A model generated the notes under the pieces. It was not told the origin of the DNA and did not search any database. It saw only the letters and a program-made list of their open reading frames with translations. From contig JARSSO010000019.1 in NCBI GenBank assembly GCA_029624765.1, positions 56,653-120,652 on the forward strand: a stretch of 64,000 nt of DNA. The letters are read 5' to 3'. Both the position numbers and the translations under genes were made by a program. This document shows positions 54,940 through 63,705 of this stretch, piece after piece. The stretch comes from Candidatus Contendibacter sp. (GTDB taxonomy: Bacteria > Pseudomonadota > Gammaproteobacteria > Competibacterales > Competibacteraceae). How positions within the stretch are numbered: the stretch's first letter is position 1; each line of letters opens with the position of its first letter.

Positions 54940-56301
54940 TCAGGGACCGGGGGCGGCAAAGGCGTGGGCGGCGGTCCGCGCCGCGTCCCGGACCGGCTCG
55001 GTCAGCACCTGATCGGGTTTGCGGCGCGACACGGCCACGGTGTACTCGATTCGCTGCAAGGATTCGGCGGGGACGTGGTGGTGAGCGATGAGCCAGTCGG
55101 CGGCCTGATCGAGGTCCAGCGCTCGGTCGAGCAGCGCGGGCGTGGGATCGCCGCCCAGGGCGCGCACTTGGCGCGCCAGCATCTCGGCATCCCATTTCGG
55201 GCGGGTCAGTTCGGGCGGCGCGGGGTCGGGCAGCCGTGCGGCGATGGCGGCGGCGTCCCAAGTCGAGGCCCGGCTCAGGTTGACGGGCGCCACCAGAACG
55301 CTTTCCCGCAGTCCGTGTTCGGCCGCCAGCCCGGCGAGTTGGTCGCGGGCGCGCGCGGCCAGTTCACGCGCCTGCTTGGCCAGGATGTCCAGCCGGACAT
55401 AGCCCAGCGCCGCGCGTTCCAGTTCGGCTTTGGCCACGGGCGAAAGGTCGGCGAGGGCCAGCGCCCGGCTGGCGGCGTCCCGCTGCGGCCAGGGCGGCAG
55501 TTCCCCTTGCAGCACCCAGTCGCGCCAATAGTGCTGGCCCGCCGCGAGGATTTCGGCATCCAGCGCGGGGTCACGGTCGACCAGAAAGGTGTCCACCGTC
55601 CACTCGCGCAGGTTCAGCGCCACCAGCACCAGCCCCTCGATGCGGATGCCCCGGTCCTCGGCGACCAGGGCGGCCTGGTGCAACTGGCAGGCGTGTTCGA
55701 GCGACACGGCGGTGGGGGGCTCGGCCGGGGCCTTGTAGTCCACGACCAGCGTCCGGCCGTTCAGCGTCACCAAGTCGTCCGGCGTGGCCAGCAGCCAGTC
55801 GTGGTCGCGCGGGCGGTGCGCCACCACGGCCTGACGCAGATCAGGGAGAGGACGGGCGCCGCTGTGCCGCAGGAACAGGTGACGGGCGTGCGGTTCCAGT
55901 TCGACGCCCCGCTGCATCGGTCCGGTCGGCGGGGCGGGGAGGGCGCGCAGCAGCTTGGCCGCGCAAATCTCGCGGGCGGTGGCGAACGGACTGTATTCGC
56001 CTCGGCGCTCCCCGACCAGGACGCCGATTTCGCTGGCGCCGAATCCCGACAGCCGCTCGATCTGGCGGTCCAGCGCCAGCGAACTACCGCGCCCCGCCGA
56101 CCCGGCCGACTCCTCCCGGCGGCGTTCGAGCTGGTGGTCGAGCCACTGGCGCCGGGTTTCCGGCGGCAGATGCGCCGCTTGCGGCAAGGCGGCCAGGCGC
56201 GCCAGGGCCGCGTCGCGCTTGACCGTCAGGTCGGAGGAAGAGGATTCGGGCGAGACCGGCATCGGCATCTCCTCGTCGGGGTCAGGGTGTGGTCTTGACA
56301 A
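54940..56301 (-). CDS. YqaJ-type PD-(D/E)XK nuclease
   Basis: This 453-residue protein resembles YqaJ/lambda-exonuclease-type enzymes: RLSGFGASEIGVLVGERRGE, then MQRGVELEPHARHLFLRHSG, DDLVTLNGRTLVVDYKAP (catalytic Asp and D-x-K), then QLHQAALVAEDRGI. The second half is helical and family-atypical. Such exonucleases process DNA ends with an annealing partner. The first gene of the leftward operon, it faces the icmL operon across a 61-bp AT-rich gap. The start may be the ATG at 56301 or the internal MPMPVS. Confidence 0.78.
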   Translation of the reverse strand: MSRPHPDPDEEMPMPVSPESSSSDLTVKRDAALARLAALPQAAHLPPETRRQWLDHQLERRREESAGSAGRGSSLALDRQIERLSGFGASEIGVLVGERRGEYSPFATAREICAAKLLRALPAPPTGPMQRGVELEPHARHLFLRHSGARPLPDLRQAVVAHRPRDHDWLLATPDDLVTLNGRTLVVDYKAPAEPPTAVSLEHACQLHQAALVAEDRGIRIEGLVLVALNLREWTVDTFLVDRDPALDAEILAAGQHYWRDWVLQGELPPWPQRDAASRALALADLSPVAKAELERAALGYVRLDILAKQARELAARARDQLAGLAAEHGLRESVLVAPVNLSRASTWDAAAIAARLPDPAPPELTRPKWDAEMLARQVRALGGDPTPALLDRALDLDQAADWLIAHHHVPAESLQRIEYTVAVSRRKPDQVLTEPVRDAARTAAHAFAAPGP

Positions 56302-56362
56302 TATTATGCTTTATAATAATTATTAAACAATATTAATCGGTCAACTGGAACCTTGCCCTTCG
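56302..56362. promoter_or_regulatory. AT-rich divergent promoter region
   Basis: These 61 bp between the divergent nuclease and icmL genes are nearly all A/T in a GC-rich setting. TTGACA (56295-56300) and TATAAT (56312-56317) are present, but 11 bp apart, too close to act together. I infer promoters for one or both directions without fixing the boxes. Confidence 0.5.
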
Positions 56363-57040
56363 ATGGAATCACCCGCACACGAGACCTCGACGTCCGCCTT
56401 CACGTCCGCGTCGTCGCGTCCGGGCGGCGTGGCCCAGGTGCATAACCTGCTGGACCGGCTGGAACTGCGGCTTCAGTTGTCGCAATGGCTGAACCTGGGG
56501 CTGGCCGGGGCGCTGGTGCTCAGCGCCGGCGCGCACGGCTGGCGCGCGCTGCATCCGCCCCAGCCGGAGTATTTCGCGACCACGGCCGACGGCCGGCTGA
56601 TTCCGCTGGTGCCGATCAGCGAGCCCTACGTCGCGCAGGAAACCCTGCTGGCCTGGGTAACCGAGGCGGTCACCCAAGCCTATACCCTGGACTACGTCCA
56701 CTACCGCAAGCAGTTGGCGGCGATGCGGCCGAACTTTAGCGATGAGGGTTTCAAACACCATCTCCAGGCGCTGGAGGCGGCCGGTACCCTGGAGGCGATC
56801 ATCAAGCGCCGGCTGGTCAGCCAGGTGGTGCCGACCGCGCCGCCGGTGGTCGTCAATCAGGGGGTGCTGGCCGACCGCTACGCCTGGAAAATCGAGATGA
56901 AACTCGGACTGTCCTATCAGGGCGCTTCCAGCCAGAGCACGCCGCAAGCCCTGGTCGCGGAGGTGCTGGTGGTCCGGATGCCGACGCACGAGGTGCCGCG
57001 CGGCCTGGCCGTCCACCAACTGATCACCCGGGGGAGCTGA
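56363..57040 (+). CDS. icmL: IcmL/DotI-like (TraM) inner-membrane protein
   Basis: This 225-residue protein has one membrane helix (about 48-66) and a periplasmic domain beginning PPQPEYFATTADGRLIPLVP, the hallmark of IcmL/DotI and TraM. DotI forms an octameric inner-membrane complex with DotJ. Order L-K-E-G continues in the next three genes. Its stop overlaps the icmK start by 1 nt (TGATG). Confidence 0.85.
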   Translation: MESPAHETSTSAFTSASSRPGGVAQVHNLLDRLELRLQLSQWLNLGLAGALVLSAGAHGWRALHPPQPEYFATTADGRLIPLVPISEPYVAQETLLAWVTEAVTQAYTLDYVHYRKQLAAMRPNFSDEGFKHHLQALEAAGTLEAIIKRRLVSQVVPTAPPVVVNQGVLADRYAWKIEMKLGLSYQGASSQSTPQALVAEVLVVRMPTHEVPRGLAVHQLITRGS

Positions 57041-58113
57041 TGGCCGGTCGCGTCAGTTGGCGCCTGATCCGCCGCGCGACCTTGCTCGGCGGGCTGGCGG
57101 GCCTGCCGGTCGCCATCGCTCCTGGCGCCCCGCCGCCGCTTCCCCCCGCCGCCTCGCCGGCTCCACTGGCGACTCCCGCCGGGACGCCGGCGTCGGCGAC
57201 CGTCCCCGCCGAGACGCCGACCGAGTTCCGTCCGCCGGCGGCGCAACCGCCGATCCCGCGCAGCGCCGCCGAATTGCCTTCCCTGGAGGCGGACGCGCCG
57301 GGCGCGCTGGCGGAGCGGGAGCGGCAGCGGGCACAGGCGCACCAGCGGGTGTTGGACTTGTTGATGCCCATGAATCCGGAGCAGATCAAAACCGTGATCC
57401 AGTCCCTGGAAACCCACGAGCGGCTGGCTTCGGAGCCGGCCACGCCACCCCCCGAAGCGGTCATGGAAGCGGAACCGCTGGACCTGGCCGCCCGCACCCC
57501 GCCGGTGGTCCGCGCGGCGCAAGGCTATGGCGCCAGCGTGGTGTTCACCGACCGCACCGGTCGGGCCTGGCCGATGACGGCCTATCAAGGGTTCAACCCC
57601 AACCTGTTCGCGGTGGCGGCCCACACGGTGTCCGGCGACAAGGAGGATCTGCCGACGGTGCTGGTCATTCAGCCCACCGCCCGCTACGGGACCGGCAACG
57701 TACTGGTGGCGCTGCAGGGTTTGGAGACGCCCATCGTGTTGACGGTGGTGCTGGGGCAGGCCCAGGCCGACGCCCGCAAGGAGTTCAAGCTGCGGCTGGC
57801 CGGTCCCCGCGCCGCGCCCGAGTACGCGCCGCCCGCGCCCGCGCCGGTCGACCGGGCGCTGATCGACGTCCTCAACGGGCTGCCGCCCCACCCGGACGCG
57901 CGGCCGGTAGACCTGGCGGGGGTCGAGCCAGAAGCCCGCGCCTGGCGGGTCGGCGCGTACACGTATCTGCGCACCCTGGCCGAGATTTACAGCCCGGCCT
58001 ACGAAGATCGCGCCAGCAGTCCGAGCGGGTTGCACGCCTACAAGCTGCCCGCCGTCCCCGTCCTGCTGGCCAGCCATCGCGGCCAGATGGTCGAGGTTCG
58101 GGTACAGCCCTAG
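57040..58113 (+). CDS. icmK: IcmK/DotH-like (TraN) outer-membrane core protein
   Basis: This 357-residue exported protein (signal peptide 1-27) has a Pro/Ala-rich linker, a helical segment (QAHQRVLDLLMPMNPEQIK) and a C-terminal domain with RTGRAWPMTAYQGFNPNLFA and LVIQPTARYGTGNVLVALQG. This matches DotH/IcmK and TraN, which form the outer-membrane ring of the core complex with DotC and DotD (encoded at 30.8-32.4 kb). Confidence 0.85.
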   Translation: MAGRVSWRLIRRATLLGGLAGLPVAIAPGAPPPLPPAASPAPLATPAGTPASATVPAETPTEFRPPAAQPPIPRSAAELPSLEADAPGALAERERQRAQAHQRVLDLLMPMNPEQIKTVIQSLETHERLASEPATPPPEAVMEAEPLDLAARTPPVVRAAQGYGASVVFTDRTGRAWPMTAYQGFNPNLFAVAAHTVSGDKEDLPTVLVIQPTARYGTGNVLVALQGLETPIVLTVVLGQAQADARKEFKLRLAGPRAAPEYAPPAPAPVDRALIDVLNGLPPHPDARPVDLAGVEPEARAWRVGAYTYLRTLAEIYSPAYEDRASSPSGLHAYKLPAVPVLLASHRGQMVEVRVQP

Positions 58114-58139
58114 CGCGGCGCCCGCGGGAGGTCGACGGC

Positions 58140-59435
58140 ATGGTTCCCCTGGGTGGATCGCCGCACGCCTGGCTGCTGGGCGGGCTCGGGCTGGCCGGGC
58201 TCGGCCTGTACCTGTGGCTCAACTGGACGCCGGGCGTGCCCATTCCCAGCGCCGCCACCGCGCCCGGCGCCGCCACGACCGAATCAGTGCCGGGCGGCCG
58301 GCAGACGCCCGAGTACGCGCGCTTGCAGGAACTCGCCAATCGGGATCGGGCCGAGCGCGCTCGCGCCAGCGCCGGCAGCGCCATGCCCTCCCCGGCGACG
58401 CTGGATGCCGGGGCGTCGCCCGGGGCGTCCCCGCCGACGACCACCGCGCCCGCGCCAGGAACTCCACCCGCGCCCGCCCCGGCCACGCCCGCCCCGGCCA
58501 CGCCCGCGCCACCCAAACCGGATGAGGCGCTGCTGCGGGCGATGGAAGCGCAGGTCAAGGAACTGATCGTCTATCGCGACCGCCGGTTCGCGCCACCCCC
58601 CACCAGCCTGGTAGCGTTCGTGGACAGCAAGGGACAGCGCGCCGCCCAGGCCGCCGAGCAGGCGGCTCGGGCGCACGCCGGGGCGGATGCGGCGTCCGAC
58701 CGGTCACGTCCCTCCAGCGCCCTGCGGCCCGGCGATCTGCTGCACGCGGTGCTGCAAACGGCGATCGACAGCGACGAGCCCGGCCCGGTGCGGGCGCGGG
58801 TGGTCGGGGAACGGTTCGAAGGGGGCATCCTGTTGGGTGCGCTGGAAAAGCTGGCGGCGCCGGTGGGAAGTCGACCGGAACGGGTGCTGGTGCGGTTTCG
58901 CTGGCTGACCTTGCCGGCCGGAGCCACCTACGCGCTGGAGGCCTACGCGGTCGATCCCGCCACCGGCCGGACCGCGCTGGCGACCGAGGTGGACCATCAT
59001 TACGGTTCGCGCTGGGGCGCGCTGATCGCCGCCAGTTTCCTCGAAGGCTACGGCGAAGCGGTGGCGAACCAGCATCGGATCGTCACCGTGGGTCCGTTGG
59101 GCAACGTGGTCTCGGTGCCCGGCGACGGGATCGACGACGGCCAGATCGCCCGCGAAGCGCTGGGCACGGTCGGCGCCCGCCTGAGCGACGCGGTCGGCCA
59201 GCACTTTAACCGGCCCAACACCATCCGGGTGGCGAGCGGGACGGGAATCGGCGTGCTGGTCGTTTCGGCCGCCGCGCCGACTGGCGAATCGGCCACCCTG
59301 CCGCTGGCAACCCCGTTCGCCGCCGATCGCGCCGAATGGGCGCGACCGCCTGCGGCCGCCCGCCGAACCCCTGCGATCCGGGCGGGCGAATCGAAGACTC
59401 CCGCCACCGCGCCCCCCGTGGAGCCCGCGCCATGA
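58140..59435 (+). CDS. icmE: IcmE/DotG-like (TraO), VirB10-type core protein
   Basis: This 431-residue protein has one N-terminal helix (12-27), a long Pro/Ala/Thr-rich periplasmic stalk and a C-terminal VirB10/TrbI-like domain (SALRPGDLLHAVLQTAIDSD, ERFEGGILLGALEKL, ASFLEGYGEAVANQ). It lacks the long pentapeptide-type repeats of Legionella DotG, as is usual for conjugative TraO. DotG spans the envelope as the central channel. ATG 58140 with GGGAGG upstream is chosen; the frame is open further upstream only by chance. Confidence 0.85.
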   Translation: MVPLGGSPHAWLLGGLGLAGLGLYLWLNWTPGVPIPSAATAPGAATTESVPGGRQTPEYARLQELANRDRAERARASAGSAMPSPATLDAGASPGASPPTTTAPAPGTPPAPAPATPAPATPAPPKPDEALLRAMEAQVKELIVYRDRRFAPPPTSLVAFVDSKGQRAAQAAEQAARAHAGADAASDRSRPSSALRPGDLLHAVLQTAIDSDEPGPVRARVVGERFEGGILLGALEKLAAPVGSRPERVLVRFRWLTLPAGATYALEAYAVDPATGRTALATEVDHHYGSRWGALIAASFLEGYGEAVANQHRIVTVGPLGNVVSVPGDGIDDGQIAREALGTVGARLSDAVGQHFNRPNTIRVASGTGIGVLVVSAAAPTGESATLPLATPFAADRAEWARPPAAARRTPAIRAGESKTPATAPPVEPAP

Positions 59436-60256
59436 GAACCCCGCTACCCGATGGGGCGACCGACGCCTCCGTGCCTATCCCGGAGCCGCCGGCCCCGGCG
59501 ATCCGACCCGGCGCGCACCGGTGGTTCGTCGCCCTGCTGATCCTGGGCGGTCTCGGGCTGGCGACGTTCGTGACCGTCCAGGTCCTGCGGGTGCTAGGCT
59601 TCGATGCGGTCGCCGTGTTCCGGTCTCCCGCTCCACCGCTCAGCATGTCCCAACTCCCGGCCGCCGCGCCCGCTCCGCCGGCCGGGGTTTCCTTTGGCGC
59701 CCGACCCGCGGGTCTCGGCCCGGTGCGGGATCACCCGCCGGCGGTGACCACCCCGAAACCGCAGTTCACCCTGCGCGACGGGGTACCGGACAGCTTTTTG
59801 ACCGATCTTGACGCCGAAACCCTGGCCCGCCTGGACACCCTGAACGGCCGTCTGGACGCGCTGGTGACGGCCACCGAGCAGGCCAACGCGGCCGGGTGCC
59901 ACCTGGCGGGGACGGTGACGACCCAACTCGCCGCCTTGACCAGCCGACAGGATCAGGCGCACGCCGACTGGACGCGCGTAGCGGAACAACTGACGATCCT
60001 GCGGGCCGAGGTGCGCGACCTGCGGGCCGCGCTGGCGCGCACCGGATTCGCCCCCGCGCCGCCCGCGCCCGCCGGGCGCCCGGTCGCGGGCTGGCGGGTG
60101 ACCGCCCTCAACGGCGACCGGGCCTGGCTCAAGGGACCGACCGGGCAAACGGCGAGCGTGGTGGCCGGCGACCGGCTGGGCCGTTTGGGGACGGTGCAAC
60201 GGGTGGACGCGGAGCGCCGTCTGGTGGTGCTCAGCGACGGCCGCTTCGTGCGCTAA
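59432..60256 (+). CDS. traP: TraP-like (IcmG/DotF-position) transfer protein
   Basis: This 274-residue protein starts on the icmE stop (ATGA). It has a cytoplasmic Pro-rich N-terminus, one helix (about 32-50), a periplasmic coiled coil (155-218) and a C-terminal domain GWRVTALNGDRAWLKGPTGQ with VVAGDRLGRLGTVQRVD, like the C-terminus of TraP and some pilus-assembly proteins. Position after icmE equals IcmG/DotF in Legionella. Assignment by topology and order. Confidence 0.72.
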   Translation: MRTPLPDGATDASVPIPEPPAPAIRPGAHRWFVALLILGGLGLATFVTVQVLRVLGFDAVAVFRSPAPPLSMSQLPAAAPAPPAGVSFGARPAGLGPVRDHPPAVTTPKPQFTLRDGVPDSFLTDLDAETLARLDTLNGRLDALVTATEQANAAGCHLAGTVTTQLAALTSRQDQAHADWTRVAEQLTILRAEVRDLRAALARTGFAPAPPAPAGRPVAGWRVTALNGDRAWLKGPTGQTASVVAGDRLGRLGTVQRVDAERRLVVLSDGRFVR

Positions 60257-60298
60257 ACGGGGCCGGAAAGAGGGCGTCGTTACGGACGCAGCCGGGAT

Positions 60299-60820
60299 TC
60301 AGGGCTGGGTGGCGCTGGTCTGCGCGCCGACCTGCTGCCAGCGAGCCGTTTCCGCACGGGCCTCGGCCAGGAGTCGGTTCCAATCATCGGGCGGATGGCC
60401 GCTGGCCAGCATTTTGCGGAACACCCGGTAAGCGTCGTTGCCGCTCTCGTAGGCACGTTGGCTGTCCTGGTCGTTCACCCACGCATAGACGATCACCTGG
60501 CTCGGCGCGTGGTAGCGGAAGAACAGGCGATACTGCTGGAAGAACTTGGCGCGAAACCCGTGCTGGCGCCCTTCGCCGAGGGTATGGCCTTGCCGGTACT
60601 CGGTGCGCGTGGGGTCTTGCGGAATGACCTCGAACGCCAGCTTGGTGATGGCGGCCAGCCGCTTGCTGGCGTTTTTCCTGACGTAACCGACCGGATCTTT
60701 CCGCTGGAGGGTTTCTACCTGCTGGATCAGCGCCTCAACCTGGTCGAGGAACAACGGGTGGGCAAAGAGCGCCCAGCCGTTGACGACCCGCGGTGACCGA
60801 CTCCCCGGCTCATTCGTCAT
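60299..60820 (-). CDS. yhaV: YhaV-type ribonuclease toxin
   Basis: This 173-residue RelE-superfamily toxin has VNGWALFAHPLFLDQVEALI near the start, and GFRAKFFQQYRLFFRYHAPS with VIVYAWVNDQDSQRAYE, blocks shared with E. coli YhaV (154 residues). It cleaves mRNA and is neutralised by PrlF. ATG 60820 overlaps the prlF 3' end by 11 nt, the normal antitoxin-first arrangement. A pair like this stabilises plasmids or ICEs. Confidence 0.9.
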   Translation of the reverse strand: MTNEPGSRSPRVVNGWALFAHPLFLDQVEALIQQVETLQRKDPVGYVRKNASKRLAAITKLAFEVIPQDPTRTEYRQGHTLGEGRQHGFRAKFFQQYRLFFRYHAPSQVIVYAWVNDQDSQRAYESGNDAYRVFRKMLASGHPPDDWNRLLAEARAETARWQQVGAQTSATQP

Positions 60821-61139
60821 CGGCCGACAGCGGGGCATCAAGATTCACCTCCACACCGCCGACCAGGGCTTGGAGGCGCTGGACCAGTCCGGTATCGATC
60901 GCCTGAAGCCGTTCCGGGTGACGGGCGATGTCGCGCGCCAGGAAGTCCAGGAACGGTATCAACACCGGGTCTTCATCCTTGGCGCGAGCGGCGCGGGTCA
61001 TCAGTACGGCGCTGTCGGACAGGATCGAATAATGGATCTTATCGCGTTTGCCCAGCTTGAGGGCGCGGCGAACGGTTTCCGGCACAGTGGTCTGATAGCG
61101 GTCGGTGAGCGTGGATTCGACTTCGAGCGTGGATGCCAT
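60810..61139 (-). CDS. prlF: PrlF-type antitoxin (SohA, AbrB-like)
   Basis: This 109-residue protein begins ESTLTDRYQTTVPETVRRAL, the swapped-hairpin AbrB-type DNA-binding domain of PrlF. The toxin-neutralising part follows (DPVLIPFLDFLARDIARHPE). It precedes and overlaps yhaV. A TGATAATGC...GCATTGCCAT-like AT-rich segment upstream (61160-61195) is the likely autoregulated promoter. Confidence 0.9.
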   Translation of the reverse strand: MASTLEVESTLTDRYQTTVPETVRRALKLGKRDKIHYSILSDSAVLMTRAARAKDEDPVLIPFLDFLARDIARHPERLQAIDTGLVQRLQALVGGVEVNLDAPLSADDE

Positions 61140-61256
61140 GACAACACTCTCCGGTAGAAAAACTTAATGATAATGCAGATGCATTGCCATCGCCATGCAC
61201 GCGCATGGCCTCTAACCACGAGTGTGCTATCGGAACTCCCGTGCTGGGCTGATGGA

Positions 61257-61622
61257 TCACGGACGCGGCTTGGCCGCCCAGGGGGATGCCGGTCGCGCCT
61301 CACGGTGGGGCTGCCTCGTCTCCCGGAGCGCCGGAGCCGGTGGAGCCTCGGCGCGAGGCGGTTGCGGCAGGAGCGCCGGCTCACGCGCCAGCCGTTCGAT
61401 GATGCGCGCCAGCGGTTCCCGGTGTTGCAGAGCCTGACGCAGGCGCTCGATGAGCTGTCGGGGTTGTGGCGCGCGCTGGAGCGCTTCCGCCAGTTCCCGG
61501 CGCTGTGACGGCGGCAGAGCCAGAGTCAGCCCCGGAATCAGGCGCGGATCGCCCGGTGTCAAGCCCGCCAGCGGAAAAGCGATTACGTGTGGGCCGCGAA
61601 CATTCGGAGTCGCGCGAACCAT
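61257..61622 (-). CDS. hypothetical Pro/Arg-rich protein
   Basis: I do not recognise this 121-residue protein. A central helical part (PSQRRELAEALQRAPQPRQL and REPLARIIERLAREPALLP) is followed by a disordered Pro/Ala/Arg tail. It overlaps the preceding minus-strand gene by 40 nt. The overlap suggests coupled translation, or that the true start is further in. The gap to prlF (61140-61256) holds no gene. Confidence 0.45.
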   Translation of the reverse strand: MVRATPNVRGPHVIAFPLAGLTPGDPRLIPGLTLALPPSQRRELAEALQRAPQPRQLIERLRQALQHREPLARIIERLAREPALLPQPPRAEAPPAPALRETRQPHREARPASPWAAKPRP

Positions 61623-62170
61623 GGGGTTTCCTCCAGGATAGGAATCGAGACGCTCCGCGCCACTTGCAGGTCACCGAGGTGGGCGATGGCCGCCCGGCGA
61701 GCCACGGGGCGCTTGCGCAGCCGATTCAGATAGGCCGTGGTGAAAGGCGTTACGCGACACCCGTGGATGTTCGCCAGCGCAGCCCGGCGAGCCAGCGCCC
61801 CGACGGCGGCGGGCCAGTCGGTGGGGAGCAGCACCGCCAATGGCTCGACCGTGCGCGCTACCAACAGCACGCCGGCAGCACTGAATTGCACGCCCCGCCA
61901 GGCGTCGGCAAACCCGTCGAGCGCTTCGCCATAGCCCAGGAACGGCCCTCCCGGCCCCGCCGCCGCAGCCAGCCAGCCGAGTTGAAAGCCGTGGGCGAGC
62001 GCCGAGGTAGCAACCACCAAAGTAGCGCCATCGTCCAGGGCATGGAGGTCGCAACCGGCCTCAACCTGATTCCAGGCGATCCAGGCCAGCAGGCCCGCCA
62101 GGACGGTGGCGTCCGGTTCGGCGGCGGCAGCGGGCTCGCCGCGGGCGGGGTGGGGAACGGGCACGATCAT
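61583..62170 (-). CDS. hypothetical protein
   Basis: I do not recognise this 195-residue protein. It is Ala/Leu-rich with LAGLLAWIAWNQVEAGCDLH, TLVVATSALAHGFQLGWLAA and a C-terminal basic helix. The hydrophobic stretches are too interrupted for clear membrane helices. The start lies next to an AT-rich divergent region (62171-62225) shared with the plus-strand gene at 62358. Confidence 0.5.
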   Translation of the reverse strand: MIVPVPHPARGEPAAAAEPDATVLAGLLAWIAWNQVEAGCDLHALDDGATLVVATSALAHGFQLGWLAAAAGPGGPFLGYGEALDGFADAWRGVQFSAAGVLLVARTVEPLAVLLPTDWPAAVGALARRAALANIHGCRVTPFTTAYLNRLRKRPVARRAAIAHLGDLQVARSVSIPILEETPWFARLRMFAAHT

Positions 62171-62357
62171 CCGGGTAGCGATCTTGAACTATTGGTTATT
62201 ATTTTATTTAATTCATTATTAAAAGCCAAGCCGCTGGCTAAAACCTCCGGATTCCCGGTCGGGTTCGCCTGAGGTGCGGCATCGACGGCGGTGGGGCGGC
62301 GGTAGCCGGTGCGCCGATCCTCCCACCGGTGGGGACCTCTCGAGGAGAACCGACGAC

Positions 62358-63479
62358 ATGAGCACGGTGCGCAGTACCGCAATCCCACCCGCTCAACTGG
62401 GCGCCTACCTGACGCCGGCGGGAACGAGCGCCTCCGTCCGTTCCACGCCGGCCCCCACCCTGGCGGCGATGCGTCAGGCTGCCGCCGGCCCACTGACAGC
62501 GACCGCGGCGGCGGCGCCCTGGCCGGTACCGATGACGGGGGAGGAAGGGGAAGTCCAGCAAACCCAGCAGCGCGCCGCCCGCGAACGGCTGAAACACGCG
62601 CTCGCGCACGGCAAGGTGATGAGCCTGCTGGTGAGCGCCGCGTTGCGACAACCCCAGGCGGTGGAGGAGTATCTACCGCGCGCGGGCCAGTGGCTCGCCG
62701 ATTGCGCCCGCCACCTCGCGACACGATGGCTGCGGAATGCCGGCCTCGATCCGACGACCGCCGTTCTGTCGGGCTATCACCAGTACGAAGTGCATCGGTT
62801 GCTGGCGGCGCTGATCGAACGGAATCCCGATTGGGTCAGCCAGCGTTCGCCCGAAACCCTGGCCACCCTGCTGGCGCCGTCGGTACCGGCCGACGCCCGG
62901 TGGCCGCCCGAGGAACGGCGGGAGTGGGTGTCGGCGGGCGCATCGTTGGACGTGCAGTGGGGTTATGCCAGAGCCCTGGCCCGCATCGCGGTCGCCGCAC
63001 TGGAACATGATTTCCAGCGCGACCGGGCGACGGTGCTGGCCGATGCCCGGACGGTGCTGGCCCGCGCCGCCACCGAACGGGCCGACCGTCTGTGCCAGCG
63101 CCTGGAACTGGACCCGTCCACTCACCCGATTGCCCTGCTGCACTATCTGAACATCGGGGGACGGCTGTACGCCGCCACCCTGGCGCGGGTCCACCGGGAG
63201 TCGGTCGCGCGGATCCAGGATTACCAGGACTGTCTCAACCGGCACGATCCCGCCGGCGCGGACGCCATCGCCCGTCAGTACCAGGAACACCGGCTCGGCT
63301 ACGACGGCATCGCGTTCCATTTCGCCGCGATCCTGCGGCAATTCGACGGGCTGACGCTGGAGCGAGAACTGGCGCCGGAAGAGGCACACTTCCCGCGGTT
63401 GGCATCGCCATCGCCTTCGGCGGCGACGAACCGGCCAGCACGCTCGTTCCCTTCCGCGCTGTGGCCGCCCTCGGTCTGA
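62358..63479 (+). CDS. hypothetical helical protein
   Basis: I do not recognise this 373-residue protein. It is soluble, largely helical and Ala/Arg-rich: an N-terminal disordered ~60 residues, then RAARERLKHALAHGKVMSLL, HQYEVHRLLAALIERNPDW and a His/Arg-rich C-terminal half (ALARVHRESVARIQDYQD). I chose ATG 62358 with SD GAGGAG over an earlier in-frame codon. It follows the transfer genes and precedes a transglycosylase, so a role in transfer is possible but unsupported. Confidence 0.55.
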   Translation: MSTVRSTAIPPAQLGAYLTPAGTSASVRSTPAPTLAAMRQAAAGPLTATAAAAPWPVPMTGEEGEVQQTQQRAARERLKHALAHGKVMSLLVSAALRQPQAVEEYLPRAGQWLADCARHLATRWLRNAGLDPTTAVLSGYHQYEVHRLLAALIERNPDWVSQRSPETLATLLAPSVPADARWPPEERREWVSAGASLDVQWGYARALARIAVAALEHDFQRDRATVLADARTVLARAATERADRLCQRLELDPSTHPIALLHYLNIGGRLYAATLARVHRESVARIQDYQDCLNRHDPAGADAIARQYQEHRLGYDGIAFHFAAILRQFDGLTLERELAPEEAHFPRLASPSPSAATNRPARSFPSALWPPSV

Positions 63480-63532
63480 CGAGGCCGGGGAGCGAGTTGC
63501 CGGACGTTGAATCGGATGAGTCCAGGCGGGGA

Positions 63533-63675
63533 TGAGTCAGTGAGTCATTCTGCTTATGAGTCAATCAAGCAGTGAGTCAATAAGGTAGTGAGTCAATAAA
63601 GCAATAAGTCAGTAAGTCAGTAAGTCAGTGAGTCAATACGTCAATGAGTCACTGAATCAGTGAGTTGATGAGTCA
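63533..63675 (+). repeat. array of TGAGTCA-type short repeats
   Basis: In 143 bp there are eight GAGTCA and three AAGTCA, mostly as TGAGTCA(A/G)T, plus decayed forms (CGTCA, GAATCA, GAGTTG). Spacing is irregular (8 to 18 bp, with an 8-bp run GTAAGTCA). The core TGAGTCA is a 7-bp palindrome (TGA-G/C-TCA). It ends 30 bp upstream of the transglycosylase start. It is unlike CRISPR, having no constant spacers. Two further copies lie at 47479-47504. Confidence 0.8.
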
Positions 63676-63705
63676 ATCAGTGAGAGAGAGGGAAGAGAGT
63701 GAACC

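Noticed and set aside
56295..56317. Sigma-70 promoter made from TTGACA and TATAAT.
   Set aside because: The two hexamers are only 11 bp apart, far below the 16-18 bp needed; kept only as an AT-rich promoter region.
63533..63675. CRISPR array.
   Set aside because: Repeats are only 6-10 bp, spacing is irregular, no unique spacers and no cas genes occur in the window.
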